Source: Rhizobiales bacterium Y(2018) (GTDB taxonomy: Bacteria > Pseudomonadota > Alphaproteobacteria > Rhizobiales > Aestuariivirgaceae). From it: a stretch of 64,000 nucleotides of DNA. Both the position numbers and the translations under genes were made by a program. Positions 38,366-46,513 of the stretch are shown here, in pieces (within the stretch, counting starts at the first letter, position 1; each line of letters starts with the position of its first letter). The notes under the pieces are model-generated. The model had not been told where the DNA came from. It worked only from the letters and a program-made list of their open reading frames with translations, and did not search any database. The DNA lies in NCBI GenBank assembly GCA_005502925.1, contig SCPD01000023.1:1-64000 (forward strand). The letters are read 5' to 3'.

Positions 38366-39340
38366 CTATGGATTCGTGGGTGCAAGCGCGCGGCGCAGGA
38401 GCATGGCCCCGTGATCGAGCGCCTTCATGGCGGTCGGTACCATGCGGCTCATATGAATGAAGCCGTGCAGCACGCCCGGATAGGAGCGCAACTCGCATGT
38501 CCCGCCGGCCAGCCGCAGCTTGGCGGCGAGGGCGACGCTGTCATCGGCCACGGGATCCATCTCGGCATAACCAAGGAAGACCGGCGGCAGGCCGCCTAGA
38601 TCGGCGGCGAGTGTGTCGAAACGGGGGTCCTGCCTTTCCGCGGGCGTATTGAGGTAGGCGCGGGTCCAGGATTCCATATTTTCACGCGTCATGCCGTCGA
38701 TCTCATTGCCGTAGAGACGTCGCGAAACTGAATCGGTGAGACCGAAGGCGCCATAGTAGAAGGCCAGCGCCTTGAGGCGTCCGGACAGTATCCGGTTGAC
38801 GTCCAAGGCGGCGGCAAGGCCGAGCGTCGCGCCGGCCGAGTCGCCGGCGATGGCCAGGCGGGACATGTCGACACCGTTCGGCGGCTTCTTCGTGAAATGG
38901 CGGATCGCGGCGACGATCTGATCGTGGGCCACGGGGAACTTGTGTTCGGGCGCCAAGGCGTAGTCGAGGCCGATAACGACGGCGCCGGTCTTCTGCGCCA
39001 GGAGCCGCATGACGCGGTCATGCGTGTCGAGACTGCCGAGAATGAAGGCGCCGCCATGGATGAAGACGATGGTGGGAAGCTTGTCGTGAGCGGCGGCGGG
39101 GTAGTAGCGGCGTGTAGCGATCGGCAGCGGGGACACGGCCAAAATCTCATCCACGATACGGGCCATCGGCACGAGCGGTGTGTTCCAATAAGCGCGTTCG
39201 AAATCATAGGCGGCTCGATCAGCGGCGAGCGGCGACAAGGCCGGATCGCGAGTCATCCGCGCCATGGCCCTCCGGCTGTCTTTGATGGCCATGCGCATTT
39301 CCGCCGATAATCTCGGCAGGACGTTCATCCGCTCGTTCAT
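38366..39340 (-). CDS. Alpha/beta hydrolase (hormone-sensitive lipase family)
   Basis: Esterase/lipase-like enzyme of 324 residues. It has the oxyanion-hole motif HGGAF near residue 95, the nucleophile elbow GDSAGA near 168, an acid in AEMDPVADDS and the histidine in VLHGFIHMS, matching group IV (HSL) esterases. No signal peptide, so cytoplasmic. First gene of the leftward hydrolase-RidA-Dap group, divergent from the transglutaminase-like gene. Substrate unknown; amide or ester side products are possible in this context. Confidence 0.88.
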   Translation of the reverse strand: MNERMNVLPRLSAEMRMAIKDSRRAMARMTRDPALSPLAADRAAYDFERAYWNTPLVPMARIVDEILAVSPLPIATRRYYPAAAHDKLPTIVFIHGGAFILGSLDTHDRVMRLLAQKTGAVVIGLDYALAPEHKFPVAHDQIVAAIRHFTKKPPNGVDMSRLAIAGDSAGATLGLAAALDVNRILSGRLKALAFYYGAFGLTDSVSRRLYGNEIDGMTRENMESWTRAYLNTPAERQDPRFDTLAADLGGLPPVFLGYAEMDPVADDSVALAAKLRLAGGTCELRSYPGVLHGFIHMSRMVPTAMKALDHGAMLLRRALAPTNP

Positions 39341-39472
39341 GGATATGTCTCCGCTTCGCCAGCCTTGGCATCGCCGAGTCCTGGAATCAATCTATCCGCT
39401 TATTTGGTATTCTAATTTGTCAGGACGAATCCTGTGCGTATTGTCGGGGGCGAACAAAGGTCCAATTCCCAA

Positions 39473-40129
39473 ATGACGACACCGCAGTTTCATCTCCGCG
39501 AAAGGTTGCCGCTTCTCACTGAGGCGCCGGAAGAGGCTTACCTCAGGGCCGACGAGGTCATCGACTACAGCAATGCCGCAATTGCCAGGCTGGTGGGCGA
39601 CCTGCGCGTCGCCTCGGCCGGCGAAACCGACTTTGTGCGGCGTGCCTTTGAGTTTGTGCGCGATAGCGTGCCGCATTCCTGGGATGCGCAGGAGCCGAGT
39701 GTGACCTGCAACGCGTCCGACGTGCTGAAGCAACGAACGGGTATTTGCTACGCGAAGTCGCATCTACTCGCGGCACTGCTGCGCGGCGGTGGTGTTCCGG
39801 CCGGCTTCGCCTATCAGAAATTGCGCCGCTTGCCCTTCGAGATGCCGGAGACCGACTATTGCATCCACGCCATGAATACGGTGTTCCTGAGCGAGACGGG
39901 GAAATGGCAGAGGGTTGATGCGCGCGGCAATCGCGAGGGCGTCAAGGTGCCGTTCTCGCCTGGGCATGATTGCCTGGCATTCCCGCTGGCGCCGGAGCCT
40001 GGAGAGGTGGATTACCGCGACAACCTGGCCGCGCCACATCCGCTCATCGTCGGTACGCTGCGCAGCAACCGCAACGCGCTCGACATGTACAAGCGGGGAT
40101 TGCTGGAGGATCTGCCGCTCAGCTGGTGA
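39473..40129 (+). CDS. Transglutaminase-like cysteine protease-fold protein
   Basis: A 218-residue protein with the transglutaminase core triad: Cys in QRTGICYAKSHLLAALLR near residue 88, His in YCIHAMNTVFL and Asp in KWQRVDARGN. No signal peptide is apparent. Bacterial members hydrolyse amide bonds in peptides or act in tag-processing; no specific partner is visible. ATG 39473 was preferred over GTG 39434 because conserved sequence starts after it. The 3' end overlaps the convergent lysR gene by 11 bases. Confidence 0.82.
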   Translation: MTTPQFHLRERLPLLTEAPEEAYLRADEVIDYSNAAIARLVGDLRVASAGETDFVRRAFEFVRDSVPHSWDAQEPSVTCNASDVLKQRTGICYAKSHLLAALLRGGGVPAGFAYQKLRRLPFEMPETDYCIHAMNTVFLSETGKWQRVDARGNREGVKVPFSPGHDCLAFPLAPEPGEVDYRDNLAAPHPLIVGTLRSNRNALDMYKRGLLEDLPLSW

Positions 40130-41060
40130 TGTCGCCGCGATCGAGATGGAAGCCATCGGTCCGCTTCGCCAGATGTTCGATGAGGCAGTCATGCATCGCC
40201 GCCGCGACCGGCGAGAGCGAGCGCTCGGCGAGACGGATCGTGGCGATGCTGCGCTCGCTTGCGGGCTCGATGAGCGGACGGAAGGTCAGTTTGCGGCTGC
40301 GTCCGCGCGGCGCGCCGAGGCGGAACATGGCGGTGACGCCAAGGCCAGCCTCGAGAAGCGCTTCCATGGTGATGGTGCTCGAGGCCTCATAAAGGGGCGA
40401 GACGACATTGGCAGGCAGATTTTCGAGTGTGTCTATCGCCTTTCGGATGCCGGTATCGGCACTGAAGCCGATGAAAGGCTGATCGGCGATGTCCTGCCAC
40501 TTGATGGGTTTGTAGGAGCGGCCGAGGCTGTCACCGGCGCGGCAGACCAGCCCCAGGGGATCGCGCGTCAGCTCCTGACAGGAGAGTTCGCCGTCCTCGA
40601 ACAAGGTGCTGCCGATGCCGAAATCGACATCGCCACTCTTGACGTGCCGGATAATGCTGAGATCGTTCCCGTCGCGCAATTGGACGGCGACGTTCGGATG
40701 GCGCGCGCTGAAATCCTTGACGACGGTGGGCATGACCCGTGCCGCGAAGCCGGGAAGTGCTGCGATACGCACACGGCCACGCTTACCTTTGGCAGTCTCG
40801 CGCAGGTCGACGACCGCGATTTCGAAATCCCCGATCAGTTTTTCCGCGATGGGGAGAAACCGCTCGCCTTCGACCGTCAACGCGACGCGCCGCGTGGTGC
40901 GATCGAAAAGGAGTAGTCCGAGCGAGGCTTCCAGATGCTGGATCGTCGTCGTCAGCGTGGGTTGCGACAGGTTCAAGGTCTCGGCAGCACGCGAGAAGCT
41001 CTCGCTGCGTGCTACCGCGACGAAGGCCGAAACGTGTTTGAACCCGATATTCAGCGCCAT
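40119..41060 (-). CDS. LysR-family transcriptional regulator
   Basis: Regulator of 313 residues with an N-terminal LysR helix-turn-helix (FVAVARSESFSRAAETLNLSQPTLTTTIQHLE in two adjoining helices) and a LysR substrate-binding domain. It is the last gene of a leftward operon and begins five bases after the FAD oxidase stop, so it is co-transcribed with that enzyme rather than divergent from its target, which is unusual for the class. It may control the operon or the nearby transporter. Confidence 0.9.
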   Translation of the reverse strand: MALNIGFKHVSAFVAVARSESFSRAAETLNLSQPTLTTTIQHLEASLGLLLFDRTTRRVALTVEGERFLPIAEKLIGDFEIAVVDLRETAKGKRGRVRIAALPGFAARVMPTVVKDFSARHPNVAVQLRDGNDLSIIRHVKSGDVDFGIGSTLFEDGELSCQELTRDPLGLVCRAGDSLGRSYKPIKWQDIADQPFIGFSADTGIRKAIDTLENLPANVVSPLYEASSTITMEALLEAGLGVTAMFRLGAPRGRSRKLTFRPLIEPASERSIATIRLAERSLSPVAAAMHDCLIEHLAKRTDGFHLDRGDITS

Positions 41061-41065
41061 GCCGG

Positions 41066-42490
41066 TCAGCGTGTTCCTATCTTGAGCCCGAAGAGGCGGG
41101 GCAAGGTGGCAATGGCCCGCGCCACCAGGGGCGCCGCCCGGCCTTTGTCCTGGGCCTCTTCACAGCTGAGTATACCCCAGCGCACCGCGCGCCCGCCATA
41201 ATAGCGGAAGGGCTCCGGTGGCAGGCGGGGCAGCTCACGGGTGCACAAGGGCAGCGTCGTCCATTCGTCCGTGCGGTCGAGCACGAGTGAAGCGAGGCAT
41301 TGGCCGCCGATATAGGACGGGTTCACGCCATGGCCGGAATAGCCGCAAGCATAGTGCACGCGCGCCCCGGGCATGGTGCGGAAGAAGGGCAGGCGGTCGG
41401 CGGAGACTTCGATCGGGCCGCCCCAGCTCTTGGCGATGGGAACGCCGGCGAAGGCCGGCAGCAGGCGGCGAAGGCCGCGCGCGGCGCGCTCGGCGCTGGC
41501 CACATCTCTACGCAATTGCGGCGCCCCGGGATCGCCATTGAAGCTGATCGGGCCGGATCCCGTTCCCATGAGTACCCGCCCATCGGGCGTCTTGCGGAAA
41601 TAATGGATGAACATGCGGCCGTCCGTGGCACCCACGTCCTGGCGCCAGCCATGATCCTCCAGCCTGTCCGGGGCAGGTTCCGTCATCAGTGCGTAGCTCG
41701 AGAAGACGCTCACGTGAGGCGCTGCCGCCGGATCGCGCGCCAAAGCGGCATTGGTCGCGAGCACCACGTCGCGCGCGATGATCTCGCCTCCAGGCGTCCG
41801 CACGCGATTGGGGCTCGTCTTGTCGAGCCCGATCATCGGCGTTTGCTCATACACCGCCACGCCGGCCTCGATCGCCGCCAGGCGCAACACGCGGGCGAGG
41901 CGGGCCGGTTGGATCGTGGCGCCCTCGGGAAAGAAGAGGCCGCCGCGGAAGACCGGAGATTTGCAGATTTGCGCCACCGCCTCGGGCGTCAACGCCTCGA
42001 CCGTATCGGCAACGCCGAGCTCACGGGCTATTTCGACGGGACCGGCGAGGTCGGCATCCTGGGCCGGTGATGCCGAAATGCTGACACTGCCGCCTTCGCG
42101 CCACCAGACATCGCGGCCCTGCGCCATCGCGAAAGCACGCAGGGCATCTTGCGCCTTGGCGCCGGCGCGGGCCACGGCCAGCGCGCCATCGGGGCCGATG
42201 GTTTTCACCATGCCGGCGAGCGATGACCAGTAGCCCGAGACCTTGCCGCCATTCTTGCCGCTGGCGCCGGCACCACACAATGCCGCATCGATGAGCGCCA
42301 CGCTCATCTGCGGCGCCTGGCGCCTGAGCGCCAGCGCGGTCCACAGGCCGGTATAGCCGCCACCGACAATGACGGTGTCGACCGTGACCCGGCCGGAGAG
42401 CGGTCGTGCAGGAGCGGGCCCTTCAGCCGCGAGCGCCTCGGTGAGCCACCAGGAGGGATCGCCAGGTGCCGGCACGGTCGCGGTCGTCAT
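41066..42490 (-). CDS. FAD-dependent amino acid/amine oxidoreductase (DAO family)
   Basis: Flavoenzyme of 474 residues that resembles gamma-glutamylputrescine oxidase and related amine dehydrogenases. The FAD loop is VIVGGGYTGLWTALAL near residue 40, followed by LCGAGASGKNGGKVSG, the usual second flavin contact. The C-terminal GYSGHGVNPS motif binds the other half of the cofactor. Its ATG overlaps the DauR-type regulator stop by four bases. The operon partners (dehydratase, DauR-like regulator) suggest oxidation of an amino acid or its amine. Confidence 0.88.
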   Translation of the reverse strand: MTTATVPAPGDPSWWLTEALAAEGPAPARPLSGRVTVDTVIVGGGYTGLWTALALRRQAPQMSVALIDAALCGAGASGKNGGKVSGYWSSLAGMVKTIGPDGALAVARAGAKAQDALRAFAMAQGRDVWWREGGSVSISASPAQDADLAGPVEIARELGVADTVEALTPEAVAQICKSPVFRGGLFFPEGATIQPARLARVLRLAAIEAGVAVYEQTPMIGLDKTSPNRVRTPGGEIIARDVVLATNAALARDPAAAPHVSVFSSYALMTEPAPDRLEDHGWRQDVGATDGRMFIHYFRKTPDGRVLMGTGSGPISFNGDPGAPQLRRDVASAERAARGLRRLLPAFAGVPIAKSWGGPIEVSADRLPFFRTMPGARVHYACGYSGHGVNPSYIGGQCLASLVLDRTDEWTTLPLCTRELPRLPPEPFRYYGGRAVRWGILSCEEAQDKGRAAPLVARAIATLPRLFGLKIGTR

Positions 42491-43122
42491 TTCGTCTCGC
42501 GCAGATAATTGTAGACGGTGGCGCGGCTCAGTCCCAGTACGCGCGCGATATAGCCCGCGGCATTGCGTCCGCCGAGCGCGCCGTCGCGCGCCAGATCGAC
42601 GATGAGGTCGCGTTTCTGACTCTTGTCGATGGCAGTGACGGTGGTGCCACGCTCCCTCATCCAGCGGCTGATATATTCGTTGATGCGCTCATGCCAGTCT
42701 TCCTTGAAGAGCGCCGTCGACCTGTCCAGGGTCTCGGGCAGGGCAACGAGCGCGCCTAGAAACTGGATCGCAGCGTGGACATGCGAGACATCGGTGTTGA
42801 TGCACATGACGCCGACCGGCGCGCCCGAGGCGCGCAGAACCACGCTGATCGACTTGATCCGCCGGTCGTCCCAATTGATCTTCTCATAAGGTCCGATGAC
42901 ATGATCGGTCGGCTCGAAATTGATCTCATGCATCAAGGACGGCTCGCCGATCTCCCGGTTGGAGAAATTATTGGCGATATGCGCGACCGTCTCTGTCGCT
43001 AGGTCATGTAGGACGACCTCGACATAGGGTTGGAACAGGGCCGCCACGGCATCGCACACGGGAACGAAGGGGCCGAGGGCCGGGGCGACGCCGCGGCTGC
43101 GGCTGTGCTTGCGCTTCTTCAT
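42487..43122 (-). CDS. DauR/YheO-type transcriptional regulator
   Basis: A 211-residue regulator with an N-terminal YheO-like PAS domain (VCDAVAALFQPYVEVVLHDL and the GPYEKINWDDRRIKSISVVLR segment) and a C-terminal helix-turn-helix (YIARVLGLSRATVYNYLRE). DauR of Pseudomonas represses D-arginine catabolism; many relatives sit beside amino-acid racemase, dehydratase or oxidase genes, as here. It abuts the dehydratase stop directly and overlaps the oxidase start, so all three are translated together. The palindromes at 44131-44169 upstream of the operon are its likely binding site. Confidence 0.9.
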   Translation of the reverse strand: MKKRKHSRSRGVAPALGPFVPVCDAVAALFQPYVEVVLHDLATETVAHIANNFSNREIGEPSLMHEINFEPTDHVIGPYEKINWDDRRIKSISVVLRASGAPVGVMCINTDVSHVHAAIQFLGALVALPETLDRSTALFKEDWHERINEYISRWMRERGTTVTAIDKSQKRDLIVDLARDGALGGRNAAGYIARVLGLSRATVYNYLRETK

Positions 43123-44085
43123 CTAGTTCCCGGCCAGGGCGCAGATCTTGCGCGGATCCACATTTCCACCACACAGGACGACGACATTGACGGTATCCTT
43201 GCAGCGCGCCGCCACTTTCTGGAAGCCGGCGAGAGCAAGTCCCGCGGCGCCTTCGACGATCATGTTTTCACTGAGCAGCAGCTCCTTGAGCGCCGCGGTG
43301 ATCTCGGTCTCGCTGCAGTGGATCACTTCATCGATCGTCGCCAAGGCAAGCGGGAGCGTCATGCTGCCGGGGTCGACGCCACCGGCAACGCCATCGGCGA
43401 GGGTCGGGCGATGCTCGACGTCGACGATGCGACCGGCCTTCATGGAAGCCGCGAGTGCCGCCGAATTTTCGGCGGAGACGCCGAAGACGCGCGTCTGCGG
43501 GCTGAAGCTCTTGAACACGGAGGCGATGCCGGAAATGAGCCCGCCGCCGCCCATGGCGACGAAGATATTGTCGATGCGCGGGTGCTGCTCGAGAAGCTCG
43601 AGCGCGATCGTGCCCTGGCCGGCGATGATCTCGGGATCGTTATAGGGCGAGACATAAACGAGATCGCGGGCGCGGGCGGTATCCTGTGCGTGTTCTTCCG
43701 ACTGGCCCGATTCATCGCCATAGAGCTTGATTTCGACGCCGAAGGCCTCGATGCGGGCGAGCTTCGCCGGCGTGACCGTCTTTGGAAGCACCACTGCCAG
43801 CCTGTTGCCGGTCATCGCCGCCGCCTTGGCGCTGGCGATGCCGTGATTGCCGGAAGACGCGGTGATCAGGCCCTGGCCCTTCGCAATGGCCGTCATCTTG
43901 CTGGCGGCGCCGCGAAACTTGAAGGAGCCGGTATGCTGGAAGTTCTCGGCCTTGAAAAGGAGTGAGGAGCCGGCCGTGGGCCCGATGGCGCGTGACGGCA
44001 GGAGAGGCGTCTCATAGATGAAATCACGAATGCGTCGCCGCGCTCTGACCGCGCCAGCCGCTTGTTCCAGCACATCATGTTCCAT
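43123..44085 (-). CDS. Threonine/serine dehydratase family PLP enzyme
   Basis: Fold type II PLP enzyme of 320 residues. The cofactor lysine lies in GSFKFRGA near residue 53, the substrate loop is SSGNHGIASAKAA, and the phosphate-binding glycine loop is GGGGLISG near 178. Family reactions include deamination of threonine, serine or threo-3-hydroxyaspartate to a keto acid; there is no ACT domain, so it is the short, catabolic type. First gene of the leftward dehydratase-DauR-oxidase-lysR operon and divergent from an amino-acid importer. Confidence 0.88.
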   Translation of the reverse strand: MEHDVLEQAAGAVRARRRIRDFIYETPLLPSRAIGPTAGSSLLFKAENFQHTGSFKFRGAASKMTAIAKGQGLITASSGNHGIASAKAAAMTGNRLAVVLPKTVTPAKLARIEAFGVEIKLYGDESGQSEEHAQDTARARDLVYVSPYNDPEIIAGQGTIALELLEQHPRIDNIFVAMGGGGLISGIASVFKSFSPQTRVFGVSAENSAALAASMKAGRIVDVEHRPTLADGVAGGVDPGSMTLPLALATIDEVIHCSETEITAALKELLLSENMIVEGAAGLALAGFQKVAARCKDTVNVVVLCGGNVDPRKICALAGN

Positions 44086-44130
44086 CGCCCGTTCCTCCTT
44101 GCCAGACCGTTCCCGCTTGTTGCCGTTTAC

Positions 44131-44169
44131 AAATTAGACTGTCAAGTCCAATTTAGTCTTGACAGTCTA
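44131..44169. promoter_or_regulatory. Overlapping palindromes in the dehydratase/importer divergent promoter
   Basis: TAGACTGTCAAG (44135-44146) is followed after 11 bases by its exact reverse complement CTTGACAGTCTA (44158-44169). A second, near-perfect inverted repeat overlaps it: AAATTAGACT (44131-44140) against AGTCCAATTT (about 44145-44154). The second arm includes TTGACA at 44159-44164, a good -35 for rightward transcription into the permease gene. A repressor bound here could switch both directions; the DauR-like protein is the candidate. Confidence 0.6.
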
Positions 44170-44214
44170 GATGTGGAATTGCGAGAAGCGCCGAGGCTGA
44201 TCGGAGAAAACGGA

Positions 44215-44931
44215 TTGAATCTGAGCCTGCTTTCTTTCGGACCGGAGGGATGGGGCGGTGTGCTGCTCACCGGCGCCGTCATGACCTTGGCGGTGTCCGT
44301 CAGCGCCTTCCTGCTCGGCATCGTGCTCGGTACGGCGGCGGCGCTCGCCAAGCTGTCGCGCCACCGATTTCTGCGCGGCGTCGGCATCACCTACACGACC
44401 GTCGTCCGCGGCATCCCCGAATTGCTGGTGATCTATCTCTTCTTCTTCGGCACGAGCTCGCTCATCATGGCGATCGTGAAGGCTGTTTTCGGTTATGCCG
44501 GATATATCGAGGTCGACGCCTTCGCCGTCGCAGTCCTGGCTCTGGGCCTCATCTCGGGCGCCTATTCCACCGAAGTCATCCGTGGCGGCATCGCCAGCGT
44601 GTCGAAGGGCCAGATGGAAGCGGCTGCCGCGCTCGGTTTGCGGCGCTGGATGATCTGGCTGCGCATCCTGCTTCCCCAGGCGATGCGTTATGCGCTGCCG
44701 GGTCTCGCCAATGTGTGGCAACTGACCCTCAAGGACACGGCGCTGATTTCGGTGACCGGGCTCGCCGAGATCATGCGCACGGCTTTCGTGGCGGCGGGCG
44801 CCACGCGTGAGCCGTTCCTGTTCTATGCCGCGGCGGCCTTGCTCTATCTGCTTCTCACCTGGGGATCGTCGCGATTCTTCGGCAAGGCTGAGACTGTGGC
44901 CAATCGCGGCTTCGCGGCGAGGGCGAAATGA
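44215..44931 (+). CDS. Polar amino-acid ABC importer permease (HisQ type)
   Basis: Membrane subunit of a histidine/glutamine-class importer. The frame is open from 44062, but the N-terminal part there is antisense to the divergent gene and covers the operator. TTG 44215 is chosen because CGGAGA sits about eight bases upstream and gives 238 residues, a normal length; GTG 44173 is the alternative. Five membrane helices and the EAA loop QMEAAAALGLRRWMIWLRILLPQ are present. It overlaps the next permease by four bases. Confidence 0.85.
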   Translation: MNLSLLSFGPEGWGGVLLTGAVMTLAVSVSAFLLGIVLGTAAALAKLSRHRFLRGVGITYTTVVRGIPELLVIYLFFFGTSSLIMAIVKAVFGYAGYIEVDAFAVAVLALGLISGAYSTEVIRGGIASVSKGQMEAAAALGLRRWMIWLRILLPQAMRYALPGLANVWQLTLKDTALISVTGLAEIMRTAFVAAGATREPFLFYAAAALLYLLLTWGSSRFFGKAETVANRGFAARAK

Positions 44932-45608
44932 ATTTCGAGCTCATGTGGGAAAGCGTGCCGGCGCTTCTCGGTGGTGTGCCCTTGACGCTTCAGCTCGCGC
45001 TGCTGAGCGTCGCGCTCGGCTTCGTGCTGGCGCTGTTCATTCTCGCCGCCAGATTGTCGCGCTTCGCTTGGCTCGCCGCGCTTGCCAAAGCCTATGTGTT
45101 CGTCTTCCGCGGCACGCCGCTTCTGGTCCAGATCTTCTTCATCTATTACGGACTGTCGCAATTCGACGATGTGCGCGCCAGCATATTATGGCCTCTCCTG
45201 CGCGATCCGTTCTGGTGCTCGACGCTGGCGCTCGCTCTCAATACCGCGGCTTATGCGAGCGAGATCATGCGCGGCGGCCTCCTGGCGGTGCCACCGGGTG
45301 CCATCGAGGCGGCGAAGGCGCTCGGCCTGAGCCGTCTGAAGGTCCTGTGGACGGTGACCATGCCGATCGCGGCGCGCCAGGCCATCCCGGCCTATGGCAA
45401 CGAGCTCATCCTGATGGTGAAGGCGACATCGCTTGCAAGCACGGTCACTTTGCTCGAAGTGACCGGCATCGCCAAGCAGATCATCTCGCGCAGCTATGCC
45501 GTCTTCGAGATCTTCATTCTCGCCGGCGCCATCTATCTGCTGCTCAATCTTGCCGCCACCATGCTGGTGGCATTGGCCGAGCGCCGGATGACACTGCCGG
45601 CGCGCTAG
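44928..45608 (+). CDS. Polar amino-acid ABC importer permease (HisM type)
   Basis: Second permease of the importer, 226 residues, with FRGTPLLVQIFFIYYGL and the EAA loop AIEAAKALGLSRLKVLWTVTMPIA, both typical of HisM/GlnP-like subunits. The ATG overlaps the preceding stop (ATGA), so the two form a heterodimer made together. A short A/T-rich inverted repeat (ATTTATT at 45631-45637, AATAAAT at 45647-45653) lies between this gene and the binding protein. Confidence 0.9.
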   Translation: MNFELMWESVPALLGGVPLTLQLALLSVALGFVLALFILAARLSRFAWLAALAKAYVFVFRGTPLLVQIFFIYYGLSQFDDVRASILWPLLRDPFWCSTLALALNTAAYASEIMRGGLLAVPPGAIEAAKALGLSRLKVLWTVTMPIAARQAIPAYGNELILMVKATSLASTVTLLEVTGIAKQIISRSYAVFEIFILAGAIYLLLNLAATMLVALAERRMTLPAR

Positions 45609-45720
45609 CGTTCGGGACACTGGCCCGCGCATTTATTGTCCGATGTAATAAATCGATATGAAGAAGCGCCTTAGTCGCGGCGAAATGCTTGCTATGTCTC
45701 CGGGCAGGGAGGAACCAAGC

Positions 45721-46509
45721 ATGATAAATCGCTTCGCAACATGGATGATGCTGGCAGCCACGGCGATGACCGTGTCTTCGCCGATGGCGCTGGCCGATAC
45801 GGCCAAAGTTCCGGAACAGGTGCGCATCGGCATCGAGGGTGCATATCCGCCGTTCAACTATCGTGACGCCGCCGGCAATGTCATCGGCTTCGATGTCGAT
45901 GTCATGAATGCCATCTGCGCCCGCAAGAAGCTCAATTGCACATTCGTGCTGCAGGACTGGGACGGCATCATTCCGGGTCTCCTGGTCGGTAAATATGATG
46001 TCATCATCGGCATCGGCATCACCGAAGAGCGCAAGAAGAAAGTCGATTTCACCGACAAATACTGGGCGACGGCCAGCCGCTTCGTCGGCCGCGCCGACAA
46101 GAACTGGGATTATACGGCCGAGGGCCTCAAGGGCGCGGTCATCGGCTTTCAGAGTGGTGCGTATCAGGAGACCTACGCCAAGGACAAATTCACCCAGTCC
46201 GAACTCAAGGGATACCAGACCCTGGAGCAGGCCTATCTCGATCTTGCCGCGGGACGCATCGATCTCGTCTTCGCCGCCGCCATCGCCGAGCTTAATTTCC
46301 TGAACTCACCGGACGGCAAGGGCTATGAGCATAAGGGGCCTGACTTCGACGACCCAGCCTATTTCGGCGTCGGCGTGGGCATGGCGATCCGCCAGGGCGA
46401 GACCGGGGTGCGTGACGTCATCAACGAAGGCATCCGCGAGATCCGCGCCGATGGCGAATACAAGATGATCAACGACAAGTATTTCCCCTTCGACGTCTAC
46501 GGGAAATAA
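45721..46509 (+). CDS. Polar amino-acid ABC binding protein
   Basis: Periplasmic binding protein of 262 residues, SBP family 3. A signal peptide (NRFATWMMLAATAMTVSSPMALA) ends at the ALA-DT site. The family signature GFDVDVMNAICARKK and DWDGIIPGLLVGKYDVIIG is clear; the latter forms the amino-acid pocket. ATG 45721 follows GGAGG and is preferred over 45658. No ATPase gene for this transporter lies here: the next gene is a convergent PLP enzyme four bases away, so the ATPase must be encoded elsewhere or shared. Confidence 0.9.
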   Translation: MINRFATWMMLAATAMTVSSPMALADTAKVPEQVRIGIEGAYPPFNYRDAAGNVIGFDVDVMNAICARKKLNCTFVLQDWDGIIPGLLVGKYDVIIGIGITEERKKKVDFTDKYWATASRFVGRADKNWDYTAEGLKGAVIGFQSGAYQETYAKDKFTQSELKGYQTLEQAYLDLAAGRIDLVFAAAIAELNFLNSPDGKGYEHKGPDFDDPAYFGVGVGMAIRQGETGVRDVINEGIREIRADGEYKMINDKYFPFDVYGK

Positions 46510-46513
46510 CCCG

